Assembly (NCBI GenBank): GCA_944371685.1
Contig: CALVXV010000023.1
Span: 1 to 12,396 of the forward strand
DNA from: an uncultured Bacilli bacterium
Lineage (GTDB): Bacteria; Bacillota_I; Bacilli_A; RF39; UBA660
Direction: 5' to 3'
Length of the DNA: 12,396 nucleotides
Every line of letters begins with the position of its first letter. Position 1 is the stretch's first letter. Positions 5,738 through 12,304 of the stretch are shown piece by piece. The notes beneath the pieces are model-generated. The model saw nothing but the letters and a program-made list of their open reading frames with translations. It was not told where the DNA came from and searched no databases. The position numbers and the translations under genes are program-made.

Positions 5738-7286
5738 ATTCTACATTACAACATCTATTTTCTATGCTTCATCTAAACCTCATATAGGAAACACTTATGA
5801 AGGAATTTTAACTGATGCCATTGCCAGATATAAAAGATTAATGGGATATGATGTAATATTCACAACTGGAACCGATGAACACGGCGAAAAAGTTCAAAAC
5901 AAAGCTCAAGATGCCGGTAAAAGTCCACAAGAATATGTTGATGAAATATCTTTAGAAGTAAGAAGAATAGATGATATCATGAATATCAGCTATGATAAAT
6001 TTATAAGAACCACTAACCCACATCATGAAGAAATAGTAGCTAAAATATTTCAAAAACTATATGATCAAGGTGATATATATAAAGGAACGTATGAAGGCCT
6101 TTACTGCACCCCTTGTGAATCATTCTTCACCGAAAAAGAATTAGTTGATGGTAAATGTCCAGACTGTGGTAGAGAAGTGCATAAAACAAGTGAAGAAGCA
6201 TATTTTTTAAAATTAAGCAAATATAACAAGTGGTTAGAAGAATATATTGAAACACATCCTAATTTCATTAGACCAGAAAGCCGAAAAAATGAAATTATGA
6301 ATAACTTCATCAAACCCGGAGTTGAAGATCTATGTATTTCAAGAACCTCATTTGATTGGGGTGTCAAAGTCCCATTTGATGAAAAACACGTTATTTATGT
6401 CTGGTTAGATGCCCTAATAAACTATATAACCTTTATAGGTTATGATCCAGATGGAAGCTCTGAAGAATTTGAAAAATATTGGCCTGCTGATATTCATATA
6501 ATTGGTAAAGATATTCTAAGATTCCACACCATTTATTGGCCAGTAATTTTAAAAGCTTTAGATTTACCAATGCCAAAATGTATATTTGGCCACCCATGGA
6601 TCCTTTCATCCGATAGTGATAAAATGAGCAAGTCAAAAGGCAATGTTTTATATGCTGATGACCTAGCTAATTTGTTTGGAACTGATGCCATTAGATATTA
6701 TGTTTTGCACGAAATACCTTATGGTCATGATGGAAATATTGGCTATGACTTAATCATTGATAGAATCAATTCTGATCTAGCCAATACTCTAGGTAATCTT
6801 GTTAATAGAACCATCAGCATGTCACATAAATATTTTAATGGTGAAGTATTCAAACCATCTGCCTTTGAAGAAATAGATAAAAATTTAATCGAAAGTGCTA
6901 AACATTTAGGTGATAGAATTGAAAATAAAATGAATGATCTAAAAGTAGCCGACGCCATCGAAGAAATCATTGAATTATGTCGTCAGAGTAATAAATATAT
7001 TGATGAAACAACTCCATGGATTTTAGCTAAAGATGAAACAAAACAAGAAAGATTAAAAACTGTTTTATATAACCTACTAGAAAGCATAAGAATAATTAGT
7101 GTTTATCTTCAAGCGTTCTTACCAGAAACGGCCGATAAAATATTTAAACAATTAAATACTCAAAATCGTTCAGTCCAATCTACCAAAACTTTTGAAGGAA
7201 TGGATCCGGGCATTATTTTAAACAAACCAGAGATACTTTTTGCCAGAATTGATAAAGATGAATTTAGGAAAAAATTACCAAATTAA
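5727..7286 (+). CDS. metG: Methionyl-tRNA synthetase
   Basis: Charges tRNA-Met with methionine using ATP. Class I synthetase with the HIGH-type signature ASSKPHIGN (14-22), a four-cysteine zinc knuckle CTPC...CPDC (C127, C130, C144, C147), the FHTIYWP segment (266-272) and the KMSKSKGN signature (299-306), followed by an anticodon-binding helical domain. At 519 residues it ends after the anticodon domain and lacks the C-terminal EMAP/Trbp111-type tRNA-binding domain found in the roughly 660-residue Bacillus protein; shorter forms are known in mycoplasmas. ATG at 5727 follows AAAGGAGG inside the end of dut. Expression is controlled by the Met-specific T-box upstream. The gene is followed by a weak hairpin and then tatD, as in Bacillus. 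Confidence 0.97.
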   Translation: MKDKFYITTSIFYASSKPHIGNTYEGILTDAIARYKRLMGYDVIFTTGTDEHGEKVQNKAQDAGKSPQEYVDEISLEVRRIDDIMNISYDKFIRTTNPHHEEIVAKIFQKLYDQGDIYKGTYEGLYCTPCESFFTEKELVDGKCPDCGREVHKTSEEAYFLKLSKYNKWLEEYIETHPNFIRPESRKNEIMNNFIKPGVEDLCISRTSFDWGVKVPFDEKHVIYVWLDALINYITFIGYDPDGSSEEFEKYWPADIHIIGKDILRFHTIYWPVILKALDLPMPKCIFGHPWILSSDSDKMSKSKGNVLYADDLANLFGTDAIRYYVLHEIPYGHDGNIGYDLIIDRINSDLANTLGNLVNRTISMSHKYFNGEVFKPSAFEEIDKNLIESAKHLGDRIENKMNDLKVADAIEEIIELCRQSNKYIDETTPWILAKDETKQERLKTVLYNLLESIRIISVYLQAFLPETADKIFKQLNTQNRSVQSTKTFEGMDPGIILNKPEILFARIDKDEFRKKLPN

Positions 7287-7289
7287 CGT

Positions 7290-7328
7290 AAATTGTTGTA
7301 AATTGTCGCCTAATTTATCAAACAATTT
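7290..7328 (+). terminator. Possible terminator of metG
   Basis: AAATTGTT (7290-7297) pairs with AACAATTT (7321-7328) and, inside it, TAAATT (7299-7304) with AATTTA (7312-7317) around a GC-containing loop. Only an interrupted T-rich tail (CTTGCTTATTT) follows, so it may be a weak terminator or processing hairpin four bases behind the metG stop. Confidence 0.45.
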
Positions 7329-7392
7329 CTTGCTTATTTAATAAACGATATGTTATCCTTAAAGAGGACGAATAAAAATAGAGAGGGATAAA

Positions 7393-7560
7393 ATGAACAA
7401 ACATATAAGTGGAATCGGTGTGATGTTTGTTTTAATAATAATTTACTTGACTATGAGTATTATAAATAAATTTAACTATCTTGACCTCGCCTATTTGTTA
7501 TTTATAATCGTTTGCTTCATTAGATTTATCTATATCAAGAAAATTGAACACAAGAACTAA
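7393..7560 (+). CDS. Small two-helix membrane protein, unknown function
   Basis: A 55-residue reading frame starting MNKHISGIGV and ending KKIEHKN. It has an ATG at 7393 behind GAGAGGG with a five-base spacer and ends at TAA 7558-7560. Two hydrophobic stretches are evident: about residues 6-24 (with VMFVLIIIYL) and about 31-48 (with LAYLLFIIVCF). They are joined by a short polar loop, and a basic tail follows (KK, then EHKN). The charge pattern suggests both ends on the cytoplasmic side. A terminator is built over its stop codon, which supports a real, separately ended transcript. I recognise no family. It lies between metG and tatD, where Bacillus has no gene. Its promoter is not clear: TTGCTT at 7330-7335 lacks a good -10. 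Confidence 0.7.
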   Translation: MNKHISGIGVMFVLIIIYLTMSIINKFNYLDLAYLLFIIVCFIRFIYIKKIEHKN

Positions 7561-7577
7561 TTAAGTTCTTTTTTTTC
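7552..7577 (+). terminator. Terminator of the small membrane protein gene
   Basis: AAGAACT (7552-7558) pairs with AGTTCTT (7564-7570) around a five-base loop, followed by six T. The stop codon lies inside the hairpin. Confidence 0.75.
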
Positions 7578-7584
7578 TTAAAAA

Positions 7585-7593
7585 TGCTATAAT
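7585..7593 (+). promoter_or_regulatory. Extended -10 promoter of tatD
   Basis: TGC followed by TATAAT (7588-7593), inside a 17-base stretch (AAAAATGCTATAATAAA) also present at the metG operon promoter. No -35 hexamer is seen at the right distance, because that position is occupied by the preceding terminator. Transcription would begin near 7600, leaving a leader of about 10 bases that starts with the ribosome binding site. Confidence 0.6.
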
Positions 7594-7609
7594 AAAAAAG
7601 GTGATGAAA

Positions 7610-8368
7610 ATGATGATTGATACACATTGTCATATCAGTAAAGATGATTATGATAATCCAGAAGAAATCATAAAACATATGGAAAATAATATAATGATAG
7701 TAAGTACTGCTAGTCCCAAAGATATAAAAGAAGTAATTAATCTCTGTGAAACTCATAAAAATGTCTATGGTACTATCGGTATTCATCCTGAATTTGCCGA
7801 TACCTATACAGATGAAGATTTAAAAAATGTTGAAAAACATTTAAATCATCCTAAAATTGTTGGTGTTGGAGAAATCGGATTAGACTATCACTACACTAAA
7901 GAAAATAAAGAAAAGCAACAAGAATTGTTCATAAAACAAATTGAACTTGCGAATATTTATCATAAAACCATAGTCATTCATAGTCGAGATGCGATAGAAG
8001 ATACATATAATATAATAAAGAAATACAAAAGTAATGACATCAAATGTAACATGCACTGTTTTAGTGGTAGTCTTGAAATGGCAGAAAGATTTGTTCAGTT
8101 AGGTGTAACTCTTGGTATAGGAGGTGTTTTAACCTTTAAAAATGAAAAAAAGTTAAAAGAGATTGTAACCAAACTAGACATACATAATTTTGTCTTAGAA
8201 ACCGATAGTCCATATCTTACACCAGAACCTTTAAGAGGTCATCAAAACGAACCAATAAATATTAAATATGTCGCTGCCAAAATCTCCCAATTAAAGGGTA
8301 TAGAATACGCAAAAACCCTTGAAATTACAACGGAAACGGCAATTCGCCAATTTGACTTAAATATATAA
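7610..8368 (+). CDS. tatD: TatD-family metal-dependent hydrolase (DNase)
   Basis: A 252-residue TIM-barrel metallohydrolase; TatD enzymes are metal-dependent DNases linked to DNA repair and degradation. Metal-site motifs are complete: IDTHCHI (H6, H8), GEIGLDYH (E88), VIHSRDA (H124), MHCFSG (H149) and LETDSPYLTPEP (D199). The length is that of the family. I start at ATG 7610, four bases after the GGTGAT at 7600-7605, giving MMIDTHCH; ATG 7613 is equally in frame, while the upstream GTG at 7601 lies within the ribosome binding site. Its own promoter stands just upstream. Its last codons contain the -35 box of the next gene. It follows metG and precedes a yabE-like gene as in Bacillus. Confidence 0.95.
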   Translation: MMIDTHCHISKDDYDNPEEIIKHMENNIMIVSTASPKDIKEVINLCETHKNVYGTIGIHPEFADTYTDEDLKNVEKHLNHPKIVGVGEIGLDYHYTKENKEKQQELFIKQIELANIYHKTIVIHSRDAIEDTYNIIKKYKSNDIKCNMHCFSGSLEMAERFVQLGVTLGIGGVLTFKNEKKLKEIVTKLDIHNFVLETDSPYLTPEPLRGHQNEPINIKYVAAKISQLKGIEYAKTLEITTETAIRQFDLNI

Positions 8369-8380
8369 ATATGGTATACT
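8352..8380 (+). promoter_or_regulatory. Promoter of the 3D-domain protein gene
   Basis: TTGACT (8352-8357), 17 bases, TATACT (8375-8380). The -35 box lies inside the last codons of tatD. Transcription would start near 8387, with GAGGTGA ahead of the start codon. Confidence 0.8.
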
Positions 8381-8415
8381 TTAAATGGTTTCAATTTTGA
8401 AATATGAGGTGAAAT

Positions 8416-9120
8416 ATGAAGAAATATCACCTGCGATATTTAATGATACCTCTATTAATAAGTATCATAACTATCACAGGGTTAATCACATCTGGTAACC
8501 TAATTTCAGAAAAGAAATTTGAAGTAAAAAATTTAAACCAGACTAAAAATTCTGTGGCCTTAACTAAAGTCATAGAATATGATACAGTCAAAACCTATAA
8601 CCAAAAAATTCCTACCGGTGTAACTATTACAAAACAGAAGGGGCAAAACGGACTTGCTTATGTCGATGAAAATGACAATGTTCAAATCATCGAAAGTCCA
8701 AAAAATGCAGAAATCGAAATTGGAACTGGTGATAAAGCCGATTATGTAGGAAAAATGACCGGTTATGGTGCCGACTGCGAAGGGTGCTCAGGCGAAGGAA
8801 CTCTAGCTTGTAAAACCAAAAACGGAAGTTATTATAGTCTAACTAAAGACGGTATGACTTATAATGACGAACAATATGGTGAAGTTAGAATAATTGCCGC
8901 TGCTTTAGATAAATTTCCATGCGGAACTATCATTAAAGTAGATAATCCAAACTTAGGCACCTTTAACGCTATTGTTTTAGATACTGGTGGAGCCATGCAA
9001 AATGCTTGGAATAATGGAATAGTTCATATAGATTTGGCATATGTCACGGAAAATGATCCAGCCATTAATTTAACCACAAGTTCTAATGTTAAATATAGCG
9101 TCCAAAGATGGGGATTTTAA
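8416..9120 (+). CDS. Membrane-anchored or secreted 3D-domain cell-wall protein (YabE/YuiC-like)
   Basis: A 234-residue protein with a basic start (MKKYHLRYL), one hydrophobic segment at about residues 10-28 serving as signal or anchor, and an extracellular part. Residues about 112-234 form a 3D (three-aspartate) domain of the double-psi barrel type, seen from MTGYGADCEGCSG, IIAAALDKFPCGTII, VLDTGGAMQNAW and HIDLAYV, where the conserved Asp residues of LDTGG and HIDLAY stand. Such domains occur in resuscitation-promoting/stationary-phase factors and MltA-like murein enzymes; peptidoglycan hydrolysis is inferred. The Bacillus gene at this position, yabE, is longer and has DUF348 and G5 domains, which are missing here. 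Start ATG 8416 follows GAGGTGA. It has its own promoter and terminator, and is followed by a vanY-like gene, another cell-wall enzyme. Confidence 0.85.
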   Translation: MKKYHLRYLMIPLLISIITITGLITSGNLISEKKFEVKNLNQTKNSVALTKVIEYDTVKTYNQKIPTGVTITKQKGQNGLAYVDENDNVQIIESPKNAEIEIGTGDKADYVGKMTGYGADCEGCSGEGTLACKTKNGSYYSLTKDGMTYNDEQYGEVRIIAAALDKFPCGTIIKVDNPNLGTFNAIVLDTGGAMQNAWNNGIVHIDLAYVTENDPAINLTTSSNVKYSVQRWGF

Positions 9121-9135
9121 ACCTCATCTTTTTTT
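9104..9135 (+). terminator. Terminator of the 3D-domain gene
   Basis: AAAGATG (9104-9110) pairs with CATCTTT (9125-9131), continued by a G-T and two G-C pairs around an eight-base loop. Further T residues follow. The TAA stop at 9118-9120 lies in the loop. Confidence 0.85.
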
Positions 9136-9185
9136 CTTAATATTTTCTTAAAATACCTTAATTATTAATTAAAAAAGTTTATAAT
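9132..9185 (+). promoter_or_regulatory. Promoter and candidate response-regulator operator of the vanY-R-S operon
   Basis: TATAAT at 9180-9185 is a good -10, but the expected -35 position (9157-9162, CTTAAT) is poor. Upstream stand three helically phased direct repeats: TTTTCTTAA (9132-9140), TTTTCTTAA (9143-9151) and ATACCTTAA (9153-9161), with CTTAA cores 11 and 10 bases apart. The last one occupies the -35 position. This is the usual layout for activation by an OmpR-family regulator; the regulator encoded in the operon is the natural candidate. The first repeat overlaps the T run of the preceding terminator. Confidence 0.5.
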
Positions 9186-9225
9186 ATAGCTAATATATAT
9201 TAATATTGCCCTAGAGGTGATATTA

Positions 9226-9870
9226 ATGAAAAAAATTTTCACTATAACTATAGGTATATTACTTATTTATCTAGTTTATTATCTTCAAAAACCATATATT
9301 ACTTCAAAAGTAAATCCAATCAGTGAAATTAATCCCTTAATTTTAGTTAATAATAATAATGCCTTACCAGATAATATTAATTTAAACCTAGTAACCTTTC
9401 AAAAAAATAAGGTCGCTGATATAATATATAATGATTTAGTAGCTATGTACAATGCAGCTTTAAATGATAATATAACCTTAAAAATCAATAACGCTTATCG
9501 CTCTAAAGATGAGCAAACCCAAATGTTTGAAGATAAAATGAATGCCTATGAAAATGATGGGTACACTAAAGAAAAAGCTTATGAACAAACAACTTTGACC
9601 GTCCAAGTTCCAGGCCATTCTGAACATGAAACAGGCTTAGCTATTGACTTTAGTAACGAAGGACATTATGATGAAAATGAAAAAATGTGGAAGTGGCTAC
9701 AAGAACATGCCTATAAATATGGTTTCATTTTAAGATATCCAAAAGATAAATATGAAATAACCAAAATAGATTATGAGCCATGGCACTATCGCTATGTTGG
9801 TAAAAAAGCTGCCAAAGAAATAATGGATAAAAATATAACTTTAGAAGAATATTTGGGAGGAAATATATGA
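9226..9870 (+). CDS. vanY: VanY-type D-alanyl-D-alanine carboxypeptidase, membrane-anchored
   Basis: Zinc peptidase that removes the terminal D-Ala from cell-wall precursors or peptidoglycan stems, acting outside the membrane. 214 residues: an N-terminal hydrophobic anchor at about 4-20 (IFTITIGILLIYLVYYL) and a catalytic domain at about 60-210. Key motifs are INNAYRSKDEQ (87-97), GHSEHETGLAIDFS (130-143; zinc ligands H134 and D141) and YEPWHYRYVG (183-192; catalytic E184 and ligand H187). The start is ATG 9226 behind AGAGGTGAT; the frame can be extended to GTG 9217, but that codon is part of the ribosome binding site. It overlaps the next gene by four bases (ATGA). With the following VanR/VanS-like pair it resembles the DdcY-DdcR-DdcS module of Enterococcus faecium. 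No vanH, ligase or vanX is present, so vancomycin resistance is not implied. Confidence 0.92.
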   Translation: MKKIFTITIGILLIYLVYYLQKPYITSKVNPISEINPLILVNNNNALPDNINLNLVTFQKNKVADIIYNDLVAMYNAALNDNITLKINNAYRSKDEQTQMFEDKMNAYENDGYTKEKAYEQTTLTVQVPGHSEHETGLAIDFSNEGHYDENEKMWKWLQEHAYKYGFILRYPKDKYEITKIDYEPWHYRYVGKKAAKEIMDKNITLEEYLGGNI

Positions 9871-10544
9871 ATATACTAGTTGTCGATGACGAAATAGAAA
9901 TAGCTGATTTAATCGAATTATATTTAAAAAACGAAGGCTATAATGTTTACAAAACATATAGTAGTGAAACAGCTTTAAAAATAATAAACCAAAGAAAAAT
10001 TGATTTAGCTATTTTAGATATCATGATGCCTGGCATTGATGGCTTTACCTTATGCCAAACCATAAGACAAAAATATAATTTTCCAATTATCATGGTAACT
10101 GCCAAAATAACTGATGCCGACAAAATAAAAGGCTTAAACATTGGAGCTGATGATTATATAACTAAACCTTTTATGCCCTTAGAACTCATAGCGCGAGTTA
10201 AAGCCCAACTAAGAAGATACACAAGCTACAATCAAAATCAAAATAAAATAATTGCCATCAAAGATTTAGTTTTAGATAAAGATAAACACGAATGCTTAAA
10301 AAATGGCCAAAAAATATCATTAACGCCAACTGAATTTTCCATTTTGTATCTTCTAGCTGAAAATGAAAATAAAGTAGTAACCACCGAAAAACTATTTGAA
10401 GAAGTTTGGCAAGAACCTTATTATCCATCTAGTAGTTCAACAATCATGGTTCACATTCGCCATTTAAGAGAAAAATTAGGTGAAAACGATAAAATTAAAT
10501 ATATAAATACCATATGGGGAGTAGGTTATCAAATTGAAAAATAA
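9867..10544 (+). CDS. OmpR/VanR-family response regulator
   Basis: A 225-residue cytoplasmic transcription factor. Receiver domain 1-115 with acidic pocket D7-D8, phosphorylation site D51 in LAILDIMMPGIDG, T78 and K100 in ITKPFMP. A C-terminal winged-helix domain (about 125-223) has SLTPTEFSILYLLAEN and the closing INTIWGVGYQIEK typical of the OmpR/VanR group. Length is standard. ATG 9867 overlaps the vanY-like stop by four bases, with GGGAGGAAATAT ahead of it as ribosome binding site. The kinase gene starts inside its last codons. Presumably phosphorylated by that kinase and controlling the operon through the repeats upstream of the vanY-like gene; both are inference from layout. The gene symbol vanR is avoided because no resistance genes accompany it. 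Confidence 0.95.
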   Translation: MNILVVDDEIEIADLIELYLKNEGYNVYKTYSSETALKIINQRKIDLAILDIMMPGIDGFTLCQTIRQKYNFPIIMVTAKITDADKIKGLNIGADDYITKPFMPLELIARVKAQLRRYTSYNQNQNKIIAIKDLVLDKDKHECLKNGQKISLTPTEFSILYLLAENENKVVTTEKLFEEVWQEPYYPSSSSTIMVHIRHLREKLGENDKIKYINTIWGVGYQIEK

Positions 10545-11613
10545 ATATGGAAAAGAATTAACCGTAAAATTTTTAAAAAGACTATTAAAAATAACCATTT
10601 TATATACCATTTGTTTTATTATTTTTTACATTTCCGCTCGCTATATTTGTTCAAAATTTATATGGTATCCCGATAATCCATTATATATAATTTTAACAAG
10701 CATCTTTTATCAAGGATTTTTCTTACTTATCATATGGTTTATCGGTTTCATCATAATATTCATAGTAACCTTAATGAAATCATTATCTTATATTGATGCC
10801 CTAGTTTCCGAAAGTCGTAAATTAATCACTAAAACTGATGAACAAATAAAACTCCCAGACGAACTAAAAGAAGCCGAAGCTACTATGAATCAAATAAAAA
10901 AAGAAGCTTTATTTAATGAACGTTTAGCTAAAGAAAATGAGCAAAAGAAAAACGATTTAATTGTCTATCTCGCCCATGATCTTAAAACTCCCCTAACCTC
11001 CATAATTGGCTACTTATCTCTTTTAGATGAAGAAAAAAACTTAAGCAATAAACAAAAAAACAAATTTATTAAAATAGCTTTAGAAAAATCAAACAAATTA
11101 GAAGAACTTATTAACGAATTATTTGAAATAACTAAATATAATTCAAAAACTTTAACCATAAAAAAAGAAAAATTAAACTTAACCTTATTAATTAATCAAG
11201 TTATTGATGAATTCTACCCTATTTTAAAAGAGCAAAACAAAAAAATTAACTTTACCACTCAAAAAGATATTTTTATAGAGGCTGACTCCATTAAAATGGC
11301 AAGAGTTTTCAATAACCTAATTAAAAATGCCATAAGTTATAGCTATGAAAATAGTCCAATTAATATCGACATAAAAGAAGATAAGGACTTAATCATAACC
11401 ATATCTAATAAAAGTAAAACTCTAACCCAAGAAGAGTTAGAGAAACTATTCGATAAATTTTATCGAGTCGATTACGCTAGAAACACCAAATTAGGCGGTT
11501 CTGGACTTGGTCTAGCCATTGCACAGGAAATAATCAAATTACATAATGGAACCATAACTGTTAAAAGTGAAAACGAAGAAATAACTTTTATGATAACCTT
11601 ACCTAAAAACTAG
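10534..11613 (+). CDS. VanS-like sensor histidine kinase
   Basis: A 359-residue membrane kinase. Two hydrophobic segments at about 18-37 and 52-81 frame a short external loop of about 15 residues, so any sensing is likely at or within the membrane. A linker/HAMP-like and coiled part (about 85-140) follows, then the phosphoacceptor box YLAHDLKTPLTSIIGY with H148, the N box NNLIKNAISYS (260-270), an F-box LEKLFDKFYR (302-311) and the G2 box GGSGLGLAI (321-329). The usual D-x-G of the G1 box is replaced by SNKSKTL, as in many VanS-type kinases. The start is TTG 10534 inside the regulator gene, an 11-base overlap; GGGGAG and AGG stand upstream at somewhat long spacing. Partner of the preceding regulator. 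Signal unknown; cell-wall stress is inferred from the carboxypeptidase in the operon. Confidence 0.93.
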   Translation: MKNKYGKELTVKFLKRLLKITILYTICFIIFYISARYICSKFIWYPDNPLYIILTSIFYQGFFLLIIWFIGFIIIFIVTLMKSLSYIDALVSESRKLITKTDEQIKLPDELKEAEATMNQIKKEALFNERLAKENEQKKNDLIVYLAHDLKTPLTSIIGYLSLLDEEKNLSNKQKNKFIKIALEKSNKLEELINELFEITKYNSKTLTIKKEKLNLTLLINQVIDEFYPILKEQNKKINFTTQKDIFIEADSIKMARVFNNLIKNAISYSYENSPINIDIKEDKDLIITISNKSKTLTQEELEKLFDKFYRVDYARNTKLGGSGLGLAIAQEIIKLHNGTITVKSENEEITFMITLPKN

Positions 11614-11630
11614 CTAACCCTAGTTTTTTT
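11605..11630 (+). terminator. Terminator of the vanY-R-S operon
   Basis: A nine-base-pair stem, AAAAACTAG (11605-11613) with CTAGTTTTT (11620-11628), has a six-base loop and a continuing T run to 11630. The TAG stop codon of the kinase forms the top of the 5' arm. Confidence 0.88.
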
Positions 11631-11671
11631 CTTATACATTATGATATATTAAATAAAAGGAGTGATGAAAA

Positions 11672-12201
11672 ATAAAGCTAGTAAATCCAACAAATAAATA
11701 TAAAGAATCATATTTAAATTTAGTTAAAACTGCTAAAGAAAATGGTGATATAAGTGAAATGGGAAATGCTTACCGAAATGGTGAAAGTTTTGAATCAATG
11801 ATAAAAAGATTAAAAGATAGAAGCCAAGGTAAAAATATCGCTAAACTAGATGTGCCATCATCAATGAAATGATAATTGAAAATGGTGAAGTAGTCGGTAC
11901 AATAGATTTAAGACATGTATTAAACAAAAATTACTTTGAACGACTCGGACACATTGCTTACTACATTCATCCTCAAAAAAGAAATAGAGGTTATGCAACT
12001 AAAGCTTTATCTTTAGCTATTAAATGGTATAAAAAAATGCCAATTAATAAAATATTAATTACTTGTTATAGTGATAATGAAGCCTCTAAAAAAGTTATTT
12101 TAAATAATGGTGGTGTCTTTGAAAAAGCTACACCAGATAAACAAAGTAATAAAATAATTAACCGTTATTTAATAAGTATAAAAGATGATAAACTATCATG
12201 A
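11672..12201 (+). pseudogene. GNAT-family N-acetyltransferase, broken at start and by a frameshift
   Basis: Two frames together give one GNAT protein of about 176 residues. The first part (from 11672) reads KLVNPTNKYKESYLNLVKTA and continues to VPSSMK, then meets TGA at 11870-11872. The second part (frame from 11869) reads IIENGEVVGTIDLRH, then HIAYYIHPQKRNRGYATKAL, the acetyl-CoA binding motif A, and INKILITCYSDNEASKKVI. Homologues have an aromatic residue and hydrophobic strand between these parts; adding one G to the TG before ATAATT makes TGG (Trp) and restores the frame. The start is also damaged: AAGGAG (11657-11662) is followed nine bases later by ATA where ATG is expected; alternatively one A too many in the A5 run after ATG 11665 breaks MKIKLVNP. 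Both could be decay or assembly error. The second part alone, with ATG 11869, has no ribosome binding site. Confidence 0.75.
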
Positions 12202-12208
12202 TTTTTTT
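12185..12208 (+). terminator. Terminator behind the GNAT gene
   Basis: ATGATA (12185-12190) pairs with TATCAT (12194-12199) around a three-base loop, followed by GA and seven T. The stem is short and AT-rich. The hairpin again overlaps the stop codon. Confidence 0.5.
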
Positions 12209-12231
12209 AAAATTTAATTATATATACTAAA

Positions 12232-12261
12232 TTGTTAAAACTTTCTAGAACATGATATAAT
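12232..12261 (+). promoter_or_regulatory. Promoter of rsmA
   Basis: TTGTTA (12232-12237), 18 bases, TATAAT (12256-12261). It stands about 40 bases ahead of the rsmA start, so the gene is probably transcribed independently of the upstream operon. Confidence 0.7.
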
Positions 12262-12304
12262 GTTTAAAGCAAAGCAAATTTATATAAAAAGATTGGTGAT
12301 TTAT

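Noticed and set aside
6101..6970. Three short minus-strand frames inside metG
   Set aside because: Shadows of metG with no ribosome binding sites or recognisable products.
7535..7786. 83-codon minus-strand frame
   Set aside because: It spans a terminator and the antisense of tatD.
9947..10141. 64-codon minus-strand frame
   Set aside because: Antisense shadow of the response regulator's receiver domain.
9226..11613. Vancomycin-resistance operon
   Set aside because: Only vanY-, vanR- and vanS-like genes are present; no dehydrogenase, ligase or dipeptidase, and the operon is closed by a terminator.
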